A stretch of DNA of 64,000 nt from Pseudomonas sp. WN033. GTDB taxonomy: Bacteria; Pseudomonadota; Gammaproteobacteria; Pseudomonadales; Pseudomonadaceae. Below, in pieces: positions 18,934 through 28,656 of this stretch. Under the pieces are notes generated by a model. That model was not told the origin of the DNA, ran no database searches, and worked only from the letters and a program-made list of their open reading frames with translations. The stretch spans positions 558,001 to 622,000 of the forward strand of contig NSKG01000002.1 in the NCBI GenBank assembly GCA_002287035.1, in the 5' to 3' direction. Position 1 is the stretch's first letter, and each line of letters begins with the position of its first letter. Both the position numbers and the translations under genes were made by a program.

Positions 18934-19803
18934 CTAGCGGCGCATGCCGTAATGCTTACGCTCAAACTCGGCAATGCGCAGGCGGTAATGCTCTATGGTC
19001 TGAGCTGTGAGCACGCTACGCTGCTCGTCCTTCAGATCGCCACCCAGCTCATGGGACAGCTTGCGCGCGGCGGCGATCATCAGGTCCAGTGCCTGTTTGG
19101 GGTGGCGTGGGCCCGGCAGGCCCATAAAGAAGCTCACCGCACGCACATGGCTGTTGTCCAGTTCGTCCAGGTCAAAGGTTCCGGGCTTGAGGGCGTTGGC
19201 CATGGAAAACAGCACGTCGCCGTTGCCGCTCATGCTTTCGTGGCGGTGAAAAATATCCATTTCACCAAAACGCAGGCCGCTTTCCATGATGCTCTGCATC
19301 AACGCCGAGCCGGCAAAGCCCTCTTCAGCACGCGAGACCACGTTGATTACCAGCACCTCTTCTACCGGTGGCTGGTCCTTGGGCGGGCTGGGCTGGGCCT
19401 TTTGTACAGGTGCAGACTGCGCGGCCGATTTGGCTGACTGAGCTCTGGCCGCTGCCGGCGATTCATCAGTAACCGGATCAAGCAACATGGGCGCCGGTTC
19501 TTCCAGGTCGAGCCCGACCTGCTGAGGTTCGCGCCATTCGCCATGCTCGCCCAACTGATCCTCGCGCAGCACTGGATCATCACCAAACGAGGGTTCAGCC
19601 CGCTCCCGTTCACGCTGCCCCACGACCCGCGGCGGGCCGAGCAGTTCATCGTTGCCGTCGTCCTCCGGCAAATCCTTGAGGTTGCGTTCCAATTTGAAGC
19701 GGATACGAGATCGACCACCCATGCGTCGCCAGCCATCGAACAGAATGCCGGCGATCACCAAAAGGCCGATGATGATGAGCCACTCACGCAAACCAAAATC
19801 CAT
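18934..19803 (-). CDS. zipA: Cell division protein ZipA
   Basis: A 289-residue inner-membrane anchor for FtsZ. One N-terminal membrane helix ([20 protein letters not shown]) is followed by an arginine-rich basic stretch, a long acidic/proline-glutamine linker (residues 45-150) and the C-terminal FtsZ-binding domain ([20 protein letters not shown] to the end). It sits between smc and ligA, as in P. aeruginosa. Confidence 0.93.
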   Translation of the reverse strand: MDFGLREWLIIIGLLVIAGILFDGWRRMGGRSRIRFKLERNLKDLPEDDGNDELLGPPRVVGQRERERAEPSFGDDPVLREDQLGEHGEWREPQQVGLDLEEPAPMLLDPVTDESPAAARAQSAKSAAQSAPVQKAQPSPPKDQPPVEEVLVINVVSRAEEGFAGSALMQSIMESGLRFGEMDIFHRHESMSGNGDVLFSMANALKPGTFDLDELDNSHVRAVSFFMGLPGPRHPKQALDLMIAAARKLSHELGGDLKDEQRSVLTAQTIEHYRLRIAEFERKHYGMRR

Positions 19804-19901
19804 GAATAACCTGTTCCTGTTGTATTCATCCAGTACCAGTAATGGCGTTATGACGCCTCACCGGTGTCTATGGGCGGACACTATCATGCCCGCGCGTAAC
19901 T

Positions 19902-22900
19902 TCAAACTGCCGCCAACGCGGCGGCCTCTTCCACATTCACTGTGACCAGCCTGGAGCAGCCAGGTTCATGCATGGTTACACCCAGCAACTGGTCGGCCAT
20001 CTCCATCGCAATCTTGTTATGGGTAATGTAAATGAATTGCACCCGGTCTGACATCTCCTTGACCATCCGCGCGTAACGTCCGACGTTGGCGTCGTCGAGT
20101 GGTGCATCGACTTCGTCGAGCATACAGAACGGCGCCGGGTTGAGCTGGAAGATCGAAAATACCAGAGCGATGGCGGTCAAGGCCTTTTCGCCACCCGACA
20201 GCAGGTGGATGGTGCTGTTCTTCTTGCCCGGCGGGCGGGCCATGATCGCCACCCCGGTATCGAGCAGGTCGTCGCCGGTCAGCTCCAGGTAGGCATGACC
20301 GCCACCAAAGACCTTGGGGAACAGCGACTGCAAACCATGGTTGATCTTGTCGAAGGTCTCCTTGAAGCGGCTGCGGGTTTCCCGGTCGATCTTGCGAATC
20401 ACCTGTTCCAGGGTATTGAGCGCTTCTTCAAGGTCGGCATTCTGGGCATCCAGGTAGCGCTTGCGCTCGGATTGCTGCTGATATTCGTCGATCGCCGCCA
20501 GGTTGATCGCGCCAAGACGCTGGATGCGGGCGTCAAGCTGGGCCAGTTGCTGCTCCCAGTCGGCCTCGGCGGCGCCTTCTGGCAGGCTGGCGATAACCCC
20601 TTGCAGATCATAGCCGGCTTCCAGCAGCTGCTCCTGCAGGCCCTGACGGCGGGTCTGCAGATCGCGGGCAATCAGCCGTTGCTCATCGAGCTGGGTGCGC
20701 AGTACCTGGGCCTGCTGTTCGGCCTGACTGCGGCGGCGGTCCTGCTCACGCATCTGCTGGTCGACCAGCTCCAGCGCTTCGCGGGCCTGGGCCAGTTCCT
20801 GCTCGACACTGATGCGCTGCTCCAGCAGTGATTCCAGTTCGATACGCTGATCGTCTTCCGGGGCCTGGCTTTCTTCCAGGGTCATGCGCAATTGTTCACG
20901 CCGCTCGGCCAGACGCTCGATCTGGGCATTGAGACGATCGAGACCCTGCTGGGTAGAGTCCTGCTGAGCCCGCAGCGACTGGACCCGCAGGGCCAACTGA
21001 TGGGCCCGGTCCTTGTGCTGGCGGGCGTGCTGGCGGGCATGATCCAGGTTCTCACGTACCTGATCGCGCTGGGCCAGCAGGCTCTCACGCTGGCTGGAAT
21101 CTTCAGCCATTCGGTCCAGCGCTTCCTGCAGGCTCAGACGTGCCTCGCCGACCTGCTCAAGCTCTTCGGCGCGCTGGGCCTTGATGTCTTCCAGGTCATC
21201 ATTAATGCGCTGACGCCGGGCATTGATCTGCTCCAGACGCACCTGACGGGCCGACCACTGGGCCTTGAGTTCGCCCTGCTCGCGGCCCAGCCGGGCCAGT
21301 CCCTGCTGAAGACTGTCGCGCTGCTGCTCCAGGCTGCGAATCAGTTCCCGCAGGCCGCTCAGCCGTTCATCAGCTTCCAGCAAACGGGCTTCCTGGGTTT
21401 CCAGCTCAAGCTGCAGCTGTTCGATTTCCTGTTGGCGGGCCAGAACGCCGGTCTCACCGGCATCGCCGCGACGCAGGCGGAGCCAGTTGGGTCCAATCCA
21501 ATGCCCGTCGGCAGTGATCAGCGACTGATTGGCTTGCAAATTGCCACGCCGGGCCAAGGCTTCATCGAGATTGGCCACCGTGCCGACCTGAGCCAACCAG
21601 GGACTCAGGTCCAGTGCACTGGTTACCTTGCTCAGCAAAGCGGCCTCAAGCGGGCTGCCAGTCTGAGTCAGGGCACGTTGTTCGATCAGGCGCAGATGGC
21701 CCTGATCGAAGCCTTCCAGGCTGTCAGCTAAAGCGCCAAGATCATCCAGACTGACGGCCTGCAGGTCATCGGCCAGCACAGTTTCAACCGCGCGTTCCCA
21801 ACCCGGCTCGACCTGCAGCCGTTCTGCCAGTTGACTGAGCTGGCCCAGACCCTGCTGCTCGAGCCATTGGCGCACACCCTGGCCATGGTCCAGGGCTGCC
21901 TGCTGCAAGGCTTCCAGCGATGCCAGACGGCCGTTGCCGCGCTGAATCTCACCGCGCCGGATATCCTGTTCCTGGCTCAGCGCGTTGAGGGTGTCGCGCT
22001 CCTGGCGCAGGCGCTCGCCCAGGTCATCCAGTTGCTGCTGTTCGGTTTCGCTGCGCAGATCCAGTTCGGCCAGTTGTTCAGCCAGTTCCGCCAGTTCGTC
22101 ATCCAGCGGTCCGGAGGTCAGCGTAGTGCGCTCATCTTCGAGCCGCTGGATGCGTTCGCCAAGGCGTTCGATAGCCTGTTCCAGATGGCGAATGCGCGAC
22201 TGCTCGACCTCGGCCTGCTGACGCGGAGTGGCGGCTGACTGGTTGAACTGGTCCCAGGCCGTCTGCCAGGCCTGCATCGCCTCTTCGGCGGCCAACAGGG
22301 CGCTGGCGGTGTCTTCGTCGGCGGCACCGGCCATTTCCAGCTCTGGCTCGATCTGCGCCAGTTCGTTGTGCAGATCGGCGAGCAGCGCCTGGTCCTGGGT
22401 CAGGTGGCTTTGCGCTTCCTGCCAGGCCTGCTCGGCCTGCTCGATATCCTCGTGCAACTGGCGCTGGCGGTCGCGATTGAACTGCAGGGCCTGCTCGATC
22501 CGGCTGATATCGGCGCCAACACTGTAATAACGGGCCTGTACCTGATTGAAGCGTTCGGTCAGATCACTGTGCTGGTCACGCTGCTTTTCGATTTCGCTGT
22601 CGGCATTGCGCTGTTCGGCAATCAGGGCTTCCAGAGCAATCTCCAGATCCCGCACCCGGTGCTCACGCTCGCCGGCCTGGGCGTCCAGCGTCTGCCAGCG
22701 CAGCGCCTGCAACTGAGCCTTGAGCTGGCGCTCCTCGGCCTTGAATTCCTTGTACTTCTCTGCCGCCTGAGCCTGACGATGCAGGTGCGCCAGTTGCCGC
22801 TCAAGCTCGTCGCGCAGGTCGGTCAGGCGCGCCAGGTTCTCATGGGTGCGGCGGATACGGTTTTCGGTTTCGCGCCGACGCTCCTTGTATTTGGAGATGC

Positions 22901-23405
22901 CGGCAGCTTCCTCGATAAACAATCGCAGCTCATCGGGCTTGGCCTCGATCAGTTTGGAGATCATGCCCTGCTCGATGATCGAGTAGCTGCGCGGCCCCAG
23001 GCCGGTGCCGAGGAAGATGTCGGTGATATCGCGGCGCCGGCACTTGGTGCCGTTGAGGAAATATTGGTTCTGGGCTTCGCGGGTAACCTTGCGACGAATA
23101 GAGATTTCGTTGTATCCCGCGTACTCGCCCTGAAGCGTGCCGTCACTATTATCGAATACCAGCTCGATTGAGGCCTGGCCTACCGGCTTGCGGCTGTTGG
23201 AGCCATTGAAGATGACATCGGTCATCGACTCGCCGCGCAGGTTCTTGGCCGAACTTTCGCCCATAACCCAGCGCACCGCATCGATAATGTTGGATTTGCC
23301 GCAGCCATTGGGGCCAACCACTGCGCCCATGTTGGTCGGAAAGTAGACCGTGGTGGGATCGACAAAGGATTTGAAGCCTGCCAGCTTGATGCACTTGAGT
23401 CGCAT
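19902..23405 (-). CDS. smc: Chromosome segregation ATPase SMC
   Basis: A 1,167-residue chromosome-organising ATPase. The Walker A motif GPNGCGKSN is at residues 31-39. Two very long heptad-rich coiled-coil arms (about 170-500 and 680-1000) flank a hinge near residues 520-660. The C-terminal head has the signature LLSGGEKALTAIAL and Walker B FCMLDEVDAPLDD. I chose the ATG at 23405 (MRLKCIKLAGFKSF), the family start; the frame upstream is open but not homologous. Divergent from the next MFS gene. Confidence 0.97.
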   Translation of the reverse strand: MRLKCIKLAGFKSFVDPTTVYFPTNMGAVVGPNGCGKSNIIDAVRWVMGESSAKNLRGESMTDVIFNGSNSRKPVGQASIELVFDNSDGTLQGEYAGYNEISIRRKVTREAQNQYFLNGTKCRRRDITDIFLGTGLGPRSYSIIEQGMISKLIEAKPDELRLFIEEAAGISKYKERRRETENRIRRTHENLARLTDLRDELERQLAHLHRQAQAAEKYKEFKAEERQLKAQLQALRWQTLDAQAGEREHRVRDLEIALEALIAEQRNADSEIEKQRDQHSDLTERFNQVQARYYSVGADISRIEQALQFNRDRQRQLHEDIEQAEQAWQEAQSHLTQDQALLADLHNELAQIEPELEMAGAADEDTASALLAAEEAMQAWQTAWDQFNQSAATPRQQAEVEQSRIRHLEQAIERLGERIQRLEDERTTLTSGPLDDELAELAEQLAELDLRSETEQQQLDDLGERLRQERDTLNALSQEQDIRRGEIQRGNGRLASLEALQQAALDHGQGVRQWLEQQGLGQLSQLAERLQVEPGWERAVETVLADDLQAVSLDDLGALADSLEGFDQGHLRLIEQRALTQTGSPLEAALLSKVTSALDLSPWLAQVGTVANLDEALARRGNLQANQSLITADGHWIGPNWLRLRRGDAGETGVLARQQEIEQLQLELETQEARLLEADERLSGLRELIRSLEQQRDSLQQGLARLGREQGELKAQWSARQVRLEQINARRQRINDDLEDIKAQRAEELEQVGEARLSLQEALDRMAEDSSQRESLLAQRDQVRENLDHARQHARQHKDRAHQLALRVQSLRAQQDSTQQGLDRLNAQIERLAERREQLRMTLEESQAPEDDQRIELESLLEQRISVEQELAQAREALELVDQQMREQDRRRSQAEQQAQVLRTQLDEQRLIARDLQTRRQGLQEQLLEAGYDLQGVIASLPEGAAEADWEQQLAQLDARIQRLGAINLAAIDEYQQQSERKRYLDAQNADLEEALNTLEQVIRKIDRETRSRFKETFDKINHGLQSLFPKVFGGGHAYLELTGDDLLDTGVAIMARPPGKKNSTIHLLSGGEKALTAIALVFSIFQLNPAPFCMLDEVDAPLDDANVGRYARMVKEMSDRVQFIYITHNKIAMEMADQLLGVTMHEPGCSRLVTVNVEEAAALAAV

Positions 23406-23564
23406 TGATCGGCCTGTCCTTGATCGTGATGCAGTGAATGACAACAAAGACGCATTTTTACCTGCTATGCCGGTCAGCGACAACTGTTGGACCACAAAGG
23501 TGGCCAAAGCAACTGCGCTACGGCAGAATTCGAGGTTTTATCCGGCACGGCCACCTCGCCCCAT

Positions 23565-24878
23565 ATGAATCTCGACCCCAAACTGGAAAGCCTCTACAAC
23601 CGGCTGATTGAGCAGGAAGACGCCCGGGTCTGCAAGGACATCCCCGACAGCGCCTGCAGCGATGTGCCGCAGAATTTTTTCCGCCAGGTGTTCGCCACCA
23701 CCCTGACCAGCCTCGGCGATACGCTGACCAATCCCAAGACCACCCTGGCCTGGCTCCTGGGTGTCGTCGGCGCGCCGGTGGCACTGATCGCCTGGCTGGT
23801 ACCGATCCGCGAGTCCGGCTCAATGCTGCCGCAACTGTTCATTGCCGCCCGCATCCGCCGCTACGCCCAGCGCAAGGGCATCTGGGTACTGGGCAGCTTG
23901 CTCCAGGCTACGGCGCTGGTTGCCATGGGGCTGGCCGCCTGGCTGACCGAGGGCACCCTGGCCGGGGCGCTGATTATCGCCTGCCTGATTGTCTTCAGCC
24001 TGGCCCGCGGACTGTGCTCGGTAGCCAGCAAGGATGTGATCGGCAAGACCGTACCCAAGACCCGGCGCGGCCGGATGAATGGCCTGGCCACCAGTCTGTC
24101 CGGCTGGCTGGCACTGGGCTTTGGCCTGTACTGCCTGATCTGGCCCCCGGCCGATGACGACATGCTGTTCTACGCCGCACTATTGATCGCCGCCGCAATG
24201 CTCTGGCTGTTGGCGGCCCTGATTTATCAGCGTATCGAAGAAGCGCCCGGCGCCACAGACGGCGGCGGCAATGCCATCGAGAAGGCCTGGAGCAGCCTGA
24301 GCCTGCTACGCCATGATCAACCGTTCCGGCGTTTCGTGATCACCCGGGCGCTGCTGCTGTGCTCGGCGCTATCGGCCCCCTACTACGTGCTGCTCGGCCA
24401 GCAACTGAGCACCGGGCTGAGCATGCTGGGCGCCTTTCTGGTCGCCAATGGACTGGCCAGCAGCCTGAGCGCCTATGTCTGGGGCAGCCTGTCCGACCGT
24501 TCCAGCCGCCAGGTAATGATCTATGCCGCCTTTTTGGCCAGCCTGCTTGGTCCGCTGGTGATCGCCATTCATCTCTGGGCTGCTCTGCCGGCCAGCCTGC
24601 ACGCCTGGCTGTTCCCGCTGGCGTTCTTCGTGCTCGGTATCGCCCACAGCGGCGTACGAGTCGGGCGCAAGACCTACGTTCTGGACATGGCCGGCGGCAA
24701 CAAGCGCACCGACTACGTGGCAGTCGGCAATAGCGTTATTGGCCTGATCCTGCTGGCCACCGGACTGTTCGGCCTGCTCAGCAGTCTGATCGGTGCGGCC
24801 GGCATGTTGTTGCTACTCTCTGGTATAGGTTTGCTGGGAGCGCTGTTGGCTCTGACTTTGCCGGAAGTTCAATCCTGA
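23565..24878 (+). CDS. MFS transporter
   Basis: A 437-residue membrane protein with about 10-12 hydrophobic helices. A hydrophilic N-terminal stretch of about 50 residues (MNLDPKLESLYNRLIEQEDA) precedes the first helix, and VGRKTYVLDMAGGNKRTDYVAVGN near residues 360-385 is the loop seen in a conserved MFS group of Pseudomonas. I chose the ATG at 23565; the frame from 23487 crosses the promoter gap with smc. Substrate unknown. It lies 25 bp before the carboxylate transporter gene and may be co-transcribed with it. Confidence 0.78.
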   Translation: MNLDPKLESLYNRLIEQEDARVCKDIPDSACSDVPQNFFRQVFATTLTSLGDTLTNPKTTLAWLLGVVGAPVALIAWLVPIRESGSMLPQLFIAARIRRYAQRKGIWVLGSLLQATALVAMGLAAWLTEGTLAGALIIACLIVFSLARGLCSVASKDVIGKTVPKTRRGRMNGLATSLSGWLALGFGLYCLIWPPADDDMLFYAALLIAAAMLWLLAALIYQRIEEAPGATDGGGNAIEKAWSSLSLLRHDQPFRRFVITRALLLCSALSAPYYVLLGQQLSTGLSMLGAFLVANGLASSLSAYVWGSLSDRSSRQVMIYAAFLASLLGPLVIAIHLWAALPASLHAWLFPLAFFVLGIAHSGVRVGRKTYVLDMAGGNKRTDYVAVGNSVIGLILLATGLFGLLSSLIGAAGMLLLLSGIGLLGALLALTLPEVQS

Positions 24879-24903
24879 TTTACCACAGTAAAGGAAACAC
24901 ACC

Positions 24904-26364
24904 ATGTCAGCGACCCTGACTCCACCGGCCCCACAAGGGCTTCCTCTCGCACGTCGCATCGGCCTGTTGCTGGGCCCGGCGTTTTTGCTGATCACTCTGC
25001 TGCTGCCGGCACCAGGGGGGATGAGTGAAGCCGCCTGGAACACTGCCGGCCTGATGCTGTTGATGGCTACCTGGTGGTCAACCGAGGCGATACCGATTCC
25101 AGCCACTGCACTGCTGCCCATTCCGCTGATTCCGGCACTGGGCCTGGGCAGCGTGGCCCAGGCCACTGGCCCTTATGCCAACCCGATCATCTTCCTGTTC
25201 ATGGGTGGCTTCGTGCTGGGGCTGGCGATGCAGCGCTGGAACCTGCACAAGCGCATTGCCCTGGCGACCTTGCTGGCCGTCGGCAGCAAACCGCGCAACC
25301 AGATTGCCGGCTTCATGCTGGCCACGGCCTTTCTCAGCATGTGGGTGAGCAATACCGCCACCACTATCATGATGCTGCCAATCGGACTGTCGGTAATCAC
25401 TTTGCTGGAGCAGGAAGACAGCGAGTCGGTACGTCGGTTTGCCGTGGCCCTGCTGCTGGGTATTGCCTATGCCGCCAGCGTCGGTGGCATCGCCACCTTG
25501 ATCGGCACGCCGCCCAATGCCCTGCTGGCTGCTTATCTGAGCGACAACCAGGGTATCGACGTCGGCTTTGCCCAGTGGATGATGATCGGCGTGCCGGTGG
25601 CCCTGAGTATGCTGGTGGCGATCTGGTGGTGGCTGACCCGTCGTCCGTTCGGCCTCAGCGACCAGAGCGACAGCAGCGAGATGCTGCGCCAGCAGTTGCT
25701 CGAACTGGGCTCGATGAGCAAGGCGGAAAAGCTGGTGGCGCTGATCTTCAGCCTGACCGCCATGGCCTGGATTTTTCAGCCGCTGCTGTCGCAGAACCTG
25801 CTGCCCTGGCTGAACGACACGGTGATCGCCATCGCCGCGGCCATCATCCTGTTTCTGGTGCCGGTCAGCCTGCGTGAGCGTACCTTTCTGATGGACTGGG
25901 AAACAGCCAAGGATATGCCCTGGGGCGTGCTGCTGCTGTTTGGCGGCGGCCTGACCCTGGCGGGCGTGATCACCAGCTCAGGGCTGGCCCAGTGGATTGC
26001 CGAAAGCCTGTCGATTCTTGGCATGCTGCCGGCGCTGGCGATGATCGTGGTGGTCACGGCGGTGATCATTTTCCTCACCGAGGTGACCAGCAATACTGCC
26101 ACCGCAGCCGCCTTCCTGCCGCTGCTGGGGGCGCTGGCCATGGGTCAGGGCGTCTCGCCGATTCTGTTCACCGTGCCGGCTGCGATTGCCGCCAGTTGCG
26201 CGTTCATGATGCCGGTGGCGACCCCACCCAATGCCATCGTGTTCGCCAGCGGGCACATGCATATCGGCGACATGATCCGCGCCGGCTTTGCCCTGAACCT
26301 GATTGGTATCGTGCTGGTGACGCTGCTGAGCTATGTACTGATGGGAGTGGTATTCGCCATGTAG
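24904..26364 (+). CDS. SLC13/DASS-family sodium:carboxylate transporter
   Basis: A 486-residue inner-membrane carrier, predicted to move di- or tricarboxylates with Na+. The two inverted repeats each carry an SNT signature (WVSNTATTIMMLP near residue 145; TEVTSNTATAAAFLPLLG near residue 398), which in the VcINDY transporter bind substrate carboxylates. Start: ATG after AAAGGAAACACACC. A terminator hairpin lies just beyond the stop. Confidence 0.88.
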   Translation: MSATLTPPAPQGLPLARRIGLLLGPAFLLITLLLPAPGGMSEAAWNTAGLMLLMATWWSTEAIPIPATALLPIPLIPALGLGSVAQATGPYANPIIFLFMGGFVLGLAMQRWNLHKRIALATLLAVGSKPRNQIAGFMLATAFLSMWVSNTATTIMMLPIGLSVITLLEQEDSESVRRFAVALLLGIAYAASVGGIATLIGTPPNALLAAYLSDNQGIDVGFAQWMMIGVPVALSMLVAIWWWLTRRPFGLSDQSDSSEMLRQQLLELGSMSKAEKLVALIFSLTAMAWIFQPLLSQNLLPWLNDTVIAIAAAIILFLVPVSLRERTFLMDWETAKDMPWGVLLLFGGGLTLAGVITSSGLAQWIAESLSILGMLPALAMIVVVTAVIIFLTEVTSNTATAAAFLPLLGALAMGQGVSPILFTVPAAIAASCAFMMPVATPPNAIVFASGHMHIGDMIRAGFALNLIGIVLVTLLSYVLMGVVFAM

Positions 26365-26377
26365 GCAAACACCCATA

Positions 26378-26401
26378 GCGCCGGCGGTTGCCTGCCGGCG
26401 C
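26378..26401. terminator. Hairpin between convergent genes
   Basis: Perfect 8-bp stem GCGCCGGC / GCCGGCGC with an 8-nt loop, placed between the ends of the carboxylate transporter gene and ccmI. No T-run. Confidence 0.55.
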
Positions 26402-26430
26402 GAACAGGATTTGGTTGAGGATGGGTGTAG

Positions 26431-27630
26431 TTACAGCGGCTGGTCAACCTTGACCAGTACCCGCTGCTGGGCACCCACTTCGACATTATCGGTACGACCC
26501 TGATGGCTGCCGTTCAAGGCATCGCCATCGGGCGAGACCCGGGCCACCAGTTGCAGTGACTGACCGGGTGTGAGCGTTACTCCCGGCAACATGGCGTCGG
26601 CGGCGCTCAGCTCAACCTCGGCAGGCAACTCATCCAGGGCGAAACGCTTGGCGACCAGCGGCATGGGCGGCCCGTTCGGGTCGCGGGCGAACAGAAAGAC
26701 TACCGCGCCATCATCCAGACCGGCCGCAATTTGCGGATCAATCTCCAGACGCACCCGGATCACTGCCTGCTCGGCCACTTCATCCACGGCAGGAGCTGGC
26801 TGCCCCAGCCGCTGCCGGGCCCGCTCGATACCACCCTGAATCGCTTCGGCCCCACTGCTACCCGGCGGCATGCCAGCCAGCAGGCGTTCCCAGTATTCGA
26901 TAGCAGCGCTGTAGTCAGCCGACTCGAAGGCGGCAATGCCCAACAGGCCCAGGGCGGTCGGCTCACGCGGCTCCATTTCCAACGCCTTGTCGAGCGCTGC
27001 TACCGATTGCGCATCGAGCTGGTTGCCGGCAGCAAAGTAGCGGGCCTGGGCCAACTGGGCCAGCACTTCCGGGCGCTCACCCAGACGCTCGACACTCAAG
27101 CCAAAGGCTCTGACAGCCTGCTCCGGCTGCTGGGCATTCATGTAAGCCCGACCAAGCATGAACCAGGCTTCACCATTCTGCGGCTGGACCTCGGTAATCC
27201 GCTCCATCCGGTCGATCAACGCTTCCAGGCTCTCGACCTGCGGGCGCTCCTGCAGTTCACGGTACAGAGCCAGTCCAGCCGGGTTACCCCAACTGCTGTA
27301 GAGCACCAGTACCAGCGGCACCATGAGGATCGCGGCGACCACCAGTAGAGCCGGTGTTCCGGCTACGCGCGGGCGCTGGCGCTGATCGGCTTCGGCGGTA
27401 TCTTCCAGCAGCAGGCGACTGGCTTCCTGACGGGTCTGCTGGTATTGCTCTTCGGAAATTTCACCGGCGCCGCGCTGACCTTCCAGTTCGGCCAGACGTT
27501 CCTCGAACAGCGCAACGTTCAACGCGGTACGATCAACCGTGGCCTGGCGTCCGCGCTGCCACAACGGCCAGAGCACAACCACTATCCCCGCCACCAGCAG
27601 CAGGGCACTGAACAACCAGAAATCAGTCAT
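26431..27630 (-). CDS. ccmI: Cytochrome c biogenesis protein CcmI
   Basis: A 399-residue inner-membrane apocytochrome chaperone that hands apocytochrome c to the CcmFH ligation complex. Two N-terminal helices (residues 3-22 and about 95-115) flank a cytoplasmic loop with heptad character; a periplasmic TPR region (about 140-290) and a C-terminal domain follow. I chose the ATG at 27630, overlapping ccmH by 8 bp; the longer frame is ccmH shadow. Last gene of the operon. Confidence 0.92.
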   Translation of the reverse strand: MTDFWLFSALLLVAGIVVVLWPLWQRGRQATVDRTALNVALFEERLAELEGQRGAGEISEEQYQQTRQEASRLLLEDTAEADQRQRPRVAGTPALLVVAAILMVPLVLVLYSSWGNPAGLALYRELQERPQVESLEALIDRMERITEVQPQNGEAWFMLGRAYMNAQQPEQAVRAFGLSVERLGERPEVLAQLAQARYFAAGNQLDAQSVAALDKALEMEPREPTALGLLGIAAFESADYSAAIEYWERLLAGMPPGSSGAEAIQGGIERARQRLGQPAPAVDEVAEQAVIRVRLEIDPQIAAGLDDGAVVFLFARDPNGPPMPLVAKRFALDELPAEVELSAADAMLPGVTLTPGQSLQLVARVSPDGDALNGSHQGRTDNVEVGAQQRVLVKVDQPL

Positions 27631-28099
27631 CGCGGGTCTTCTTCTCCAACAGGGCTTGCAGGCGCTCACGCTCTTGCTCGTCCAGCTCACTGGCCTGAGC
27701 GTTGTTCAGCGCCTTTTGGCGACGGCGTACCATCACCAGCAAAATGACGAAACCAGCCAATAGAAATACCGCCGGGGCGAACCACAGCACCATGGTTTCC
27801 ACGGTCAGGACCGGCCGATAGCGAACGAACTCGCCATAGCGGGCCACCATGTGCTCGACGATTTCCTTGTCAGTGCGACCCTCATCCAGCAACCGATAGA
27901 CTTCACCGCGCAAGTCAGTGGCAATCGGCGCATTGGAATCGGCAATGTTCTGGTTCTGACACAGCGGGCAGCGCAGCTCGCTGCTGATCCGGTAGAAACG
28001 TTGACGCTGGTCTTCGCTGTCGAAATCGTAGGTGTCGATGGCGGCATGGGCCAGGGCGCCGACGCACAACAGGGCGAGCGCACAGAGCAGCTTACGCAT
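27623..28099 (-). CDS. ccmH: Cytochrome c maturation thiol protein CcmH
   Basis: A 158-residue protein with a signal peptide, a periplasmic three-helix domain holding the thiol pair in LRCPLCQNQ (residues 43-51) and one C-terminal membrane helix (about 103-125). It reduces or holds the apocytochrome haem-binding cysteines in the haem lyase complex. Overlaps ccmG by one base and ccmI by 8. Confidence 0.95.
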   Translation of the reverse strand: MRKLLCALALLCVGALAHAAIDTYDFDSEDQRQRFYRISSELRCPLCQNQNIADSNAPIATDLRGEVYRLLDEGRTDKEIVEHMVARYGEFVRYRPVLTVETMVLWFAPAVFLLAGFVILLVMVRRRQKALNNAQASELDEQERERLQALLEKKTRDD

Positions 28100-28656
28100 C
28101 AGGTACCTCCCTCAAGCAGAGCCTTATAGCGCGGTTCAAGCTCACGCTCCCAGACCCGGTCATCGATCACGCCGATGAACTTGTAGCGGATGATCCCGTC
28201 AGCATCGATCAGGAAGGTCTCGGGGGCGCCATAGACGCCCAGATCCAGACCGAGACGCCCCTGCGGGTCGCTGACATTGATCTGGTAGGGGTCGTGCAGG
28301 TCGCGCAGCCAGCGCTGGGCGGAGGCGTTGTCGTCCTTGTAGTTGATGCCATAGATGACCACGCCCTGCTCGGCCAGACGGTTGAGCACCGGATGCTCGA
28401 CCCGGCAGGCCACGCACCAGGTGGCCCAGACGTTGACCAGCGCCGGCCCCTTGAGGTCGGCGGCGGTGATACGCCGCTGGGCATCCTTGACATCCTCCAG
28501 CTCGAAGGCTGGCAGCGGCTTGCCAATCAGCGGCGACGGCAGCTCAATCGAGCTCTGGCGTATTTCAGAGGCTTGCCGCTCTCTCAGGGTTTGATAGAAG
28601 AACAAGGTACCGGCCACAAAAAGCACCAGCGGCACCAACAAAATCAGTCTGCGCAT
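28099..28656 (-). CDS. ccmG: Thiol:disulfide interchange protein CcmG/DsbE
   Basis: A 185-residue membrane-anchored periplasmic thioredoxin that supplies reductant for cytochrome c maturation. One N-terminal helix (LILLVPLVLFVAGTLFFY), the active site WATWCVACRVEHP, and the cis-Pro region GAPETFLID are present. One-base overlaps with both neighbours suggest tight translational coupling. Confidence 0.95.
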   Translation of the reverse strand: MRRLILLVPLVLFVAGTLFFYQTLRERQASEIRQSSIELPSPLIGKPLPAFELEDVKDAQRRITAADLKGPALVNVWATWCVACRVEHPVLNRLAEQGVVIYGINYKDDNASAQRWLRDLHDPYQINVSDPQGRLGLDLGVYGAPETFLIDADGIIRYKFIGVIDDRVWERELEPRYKALLEGGT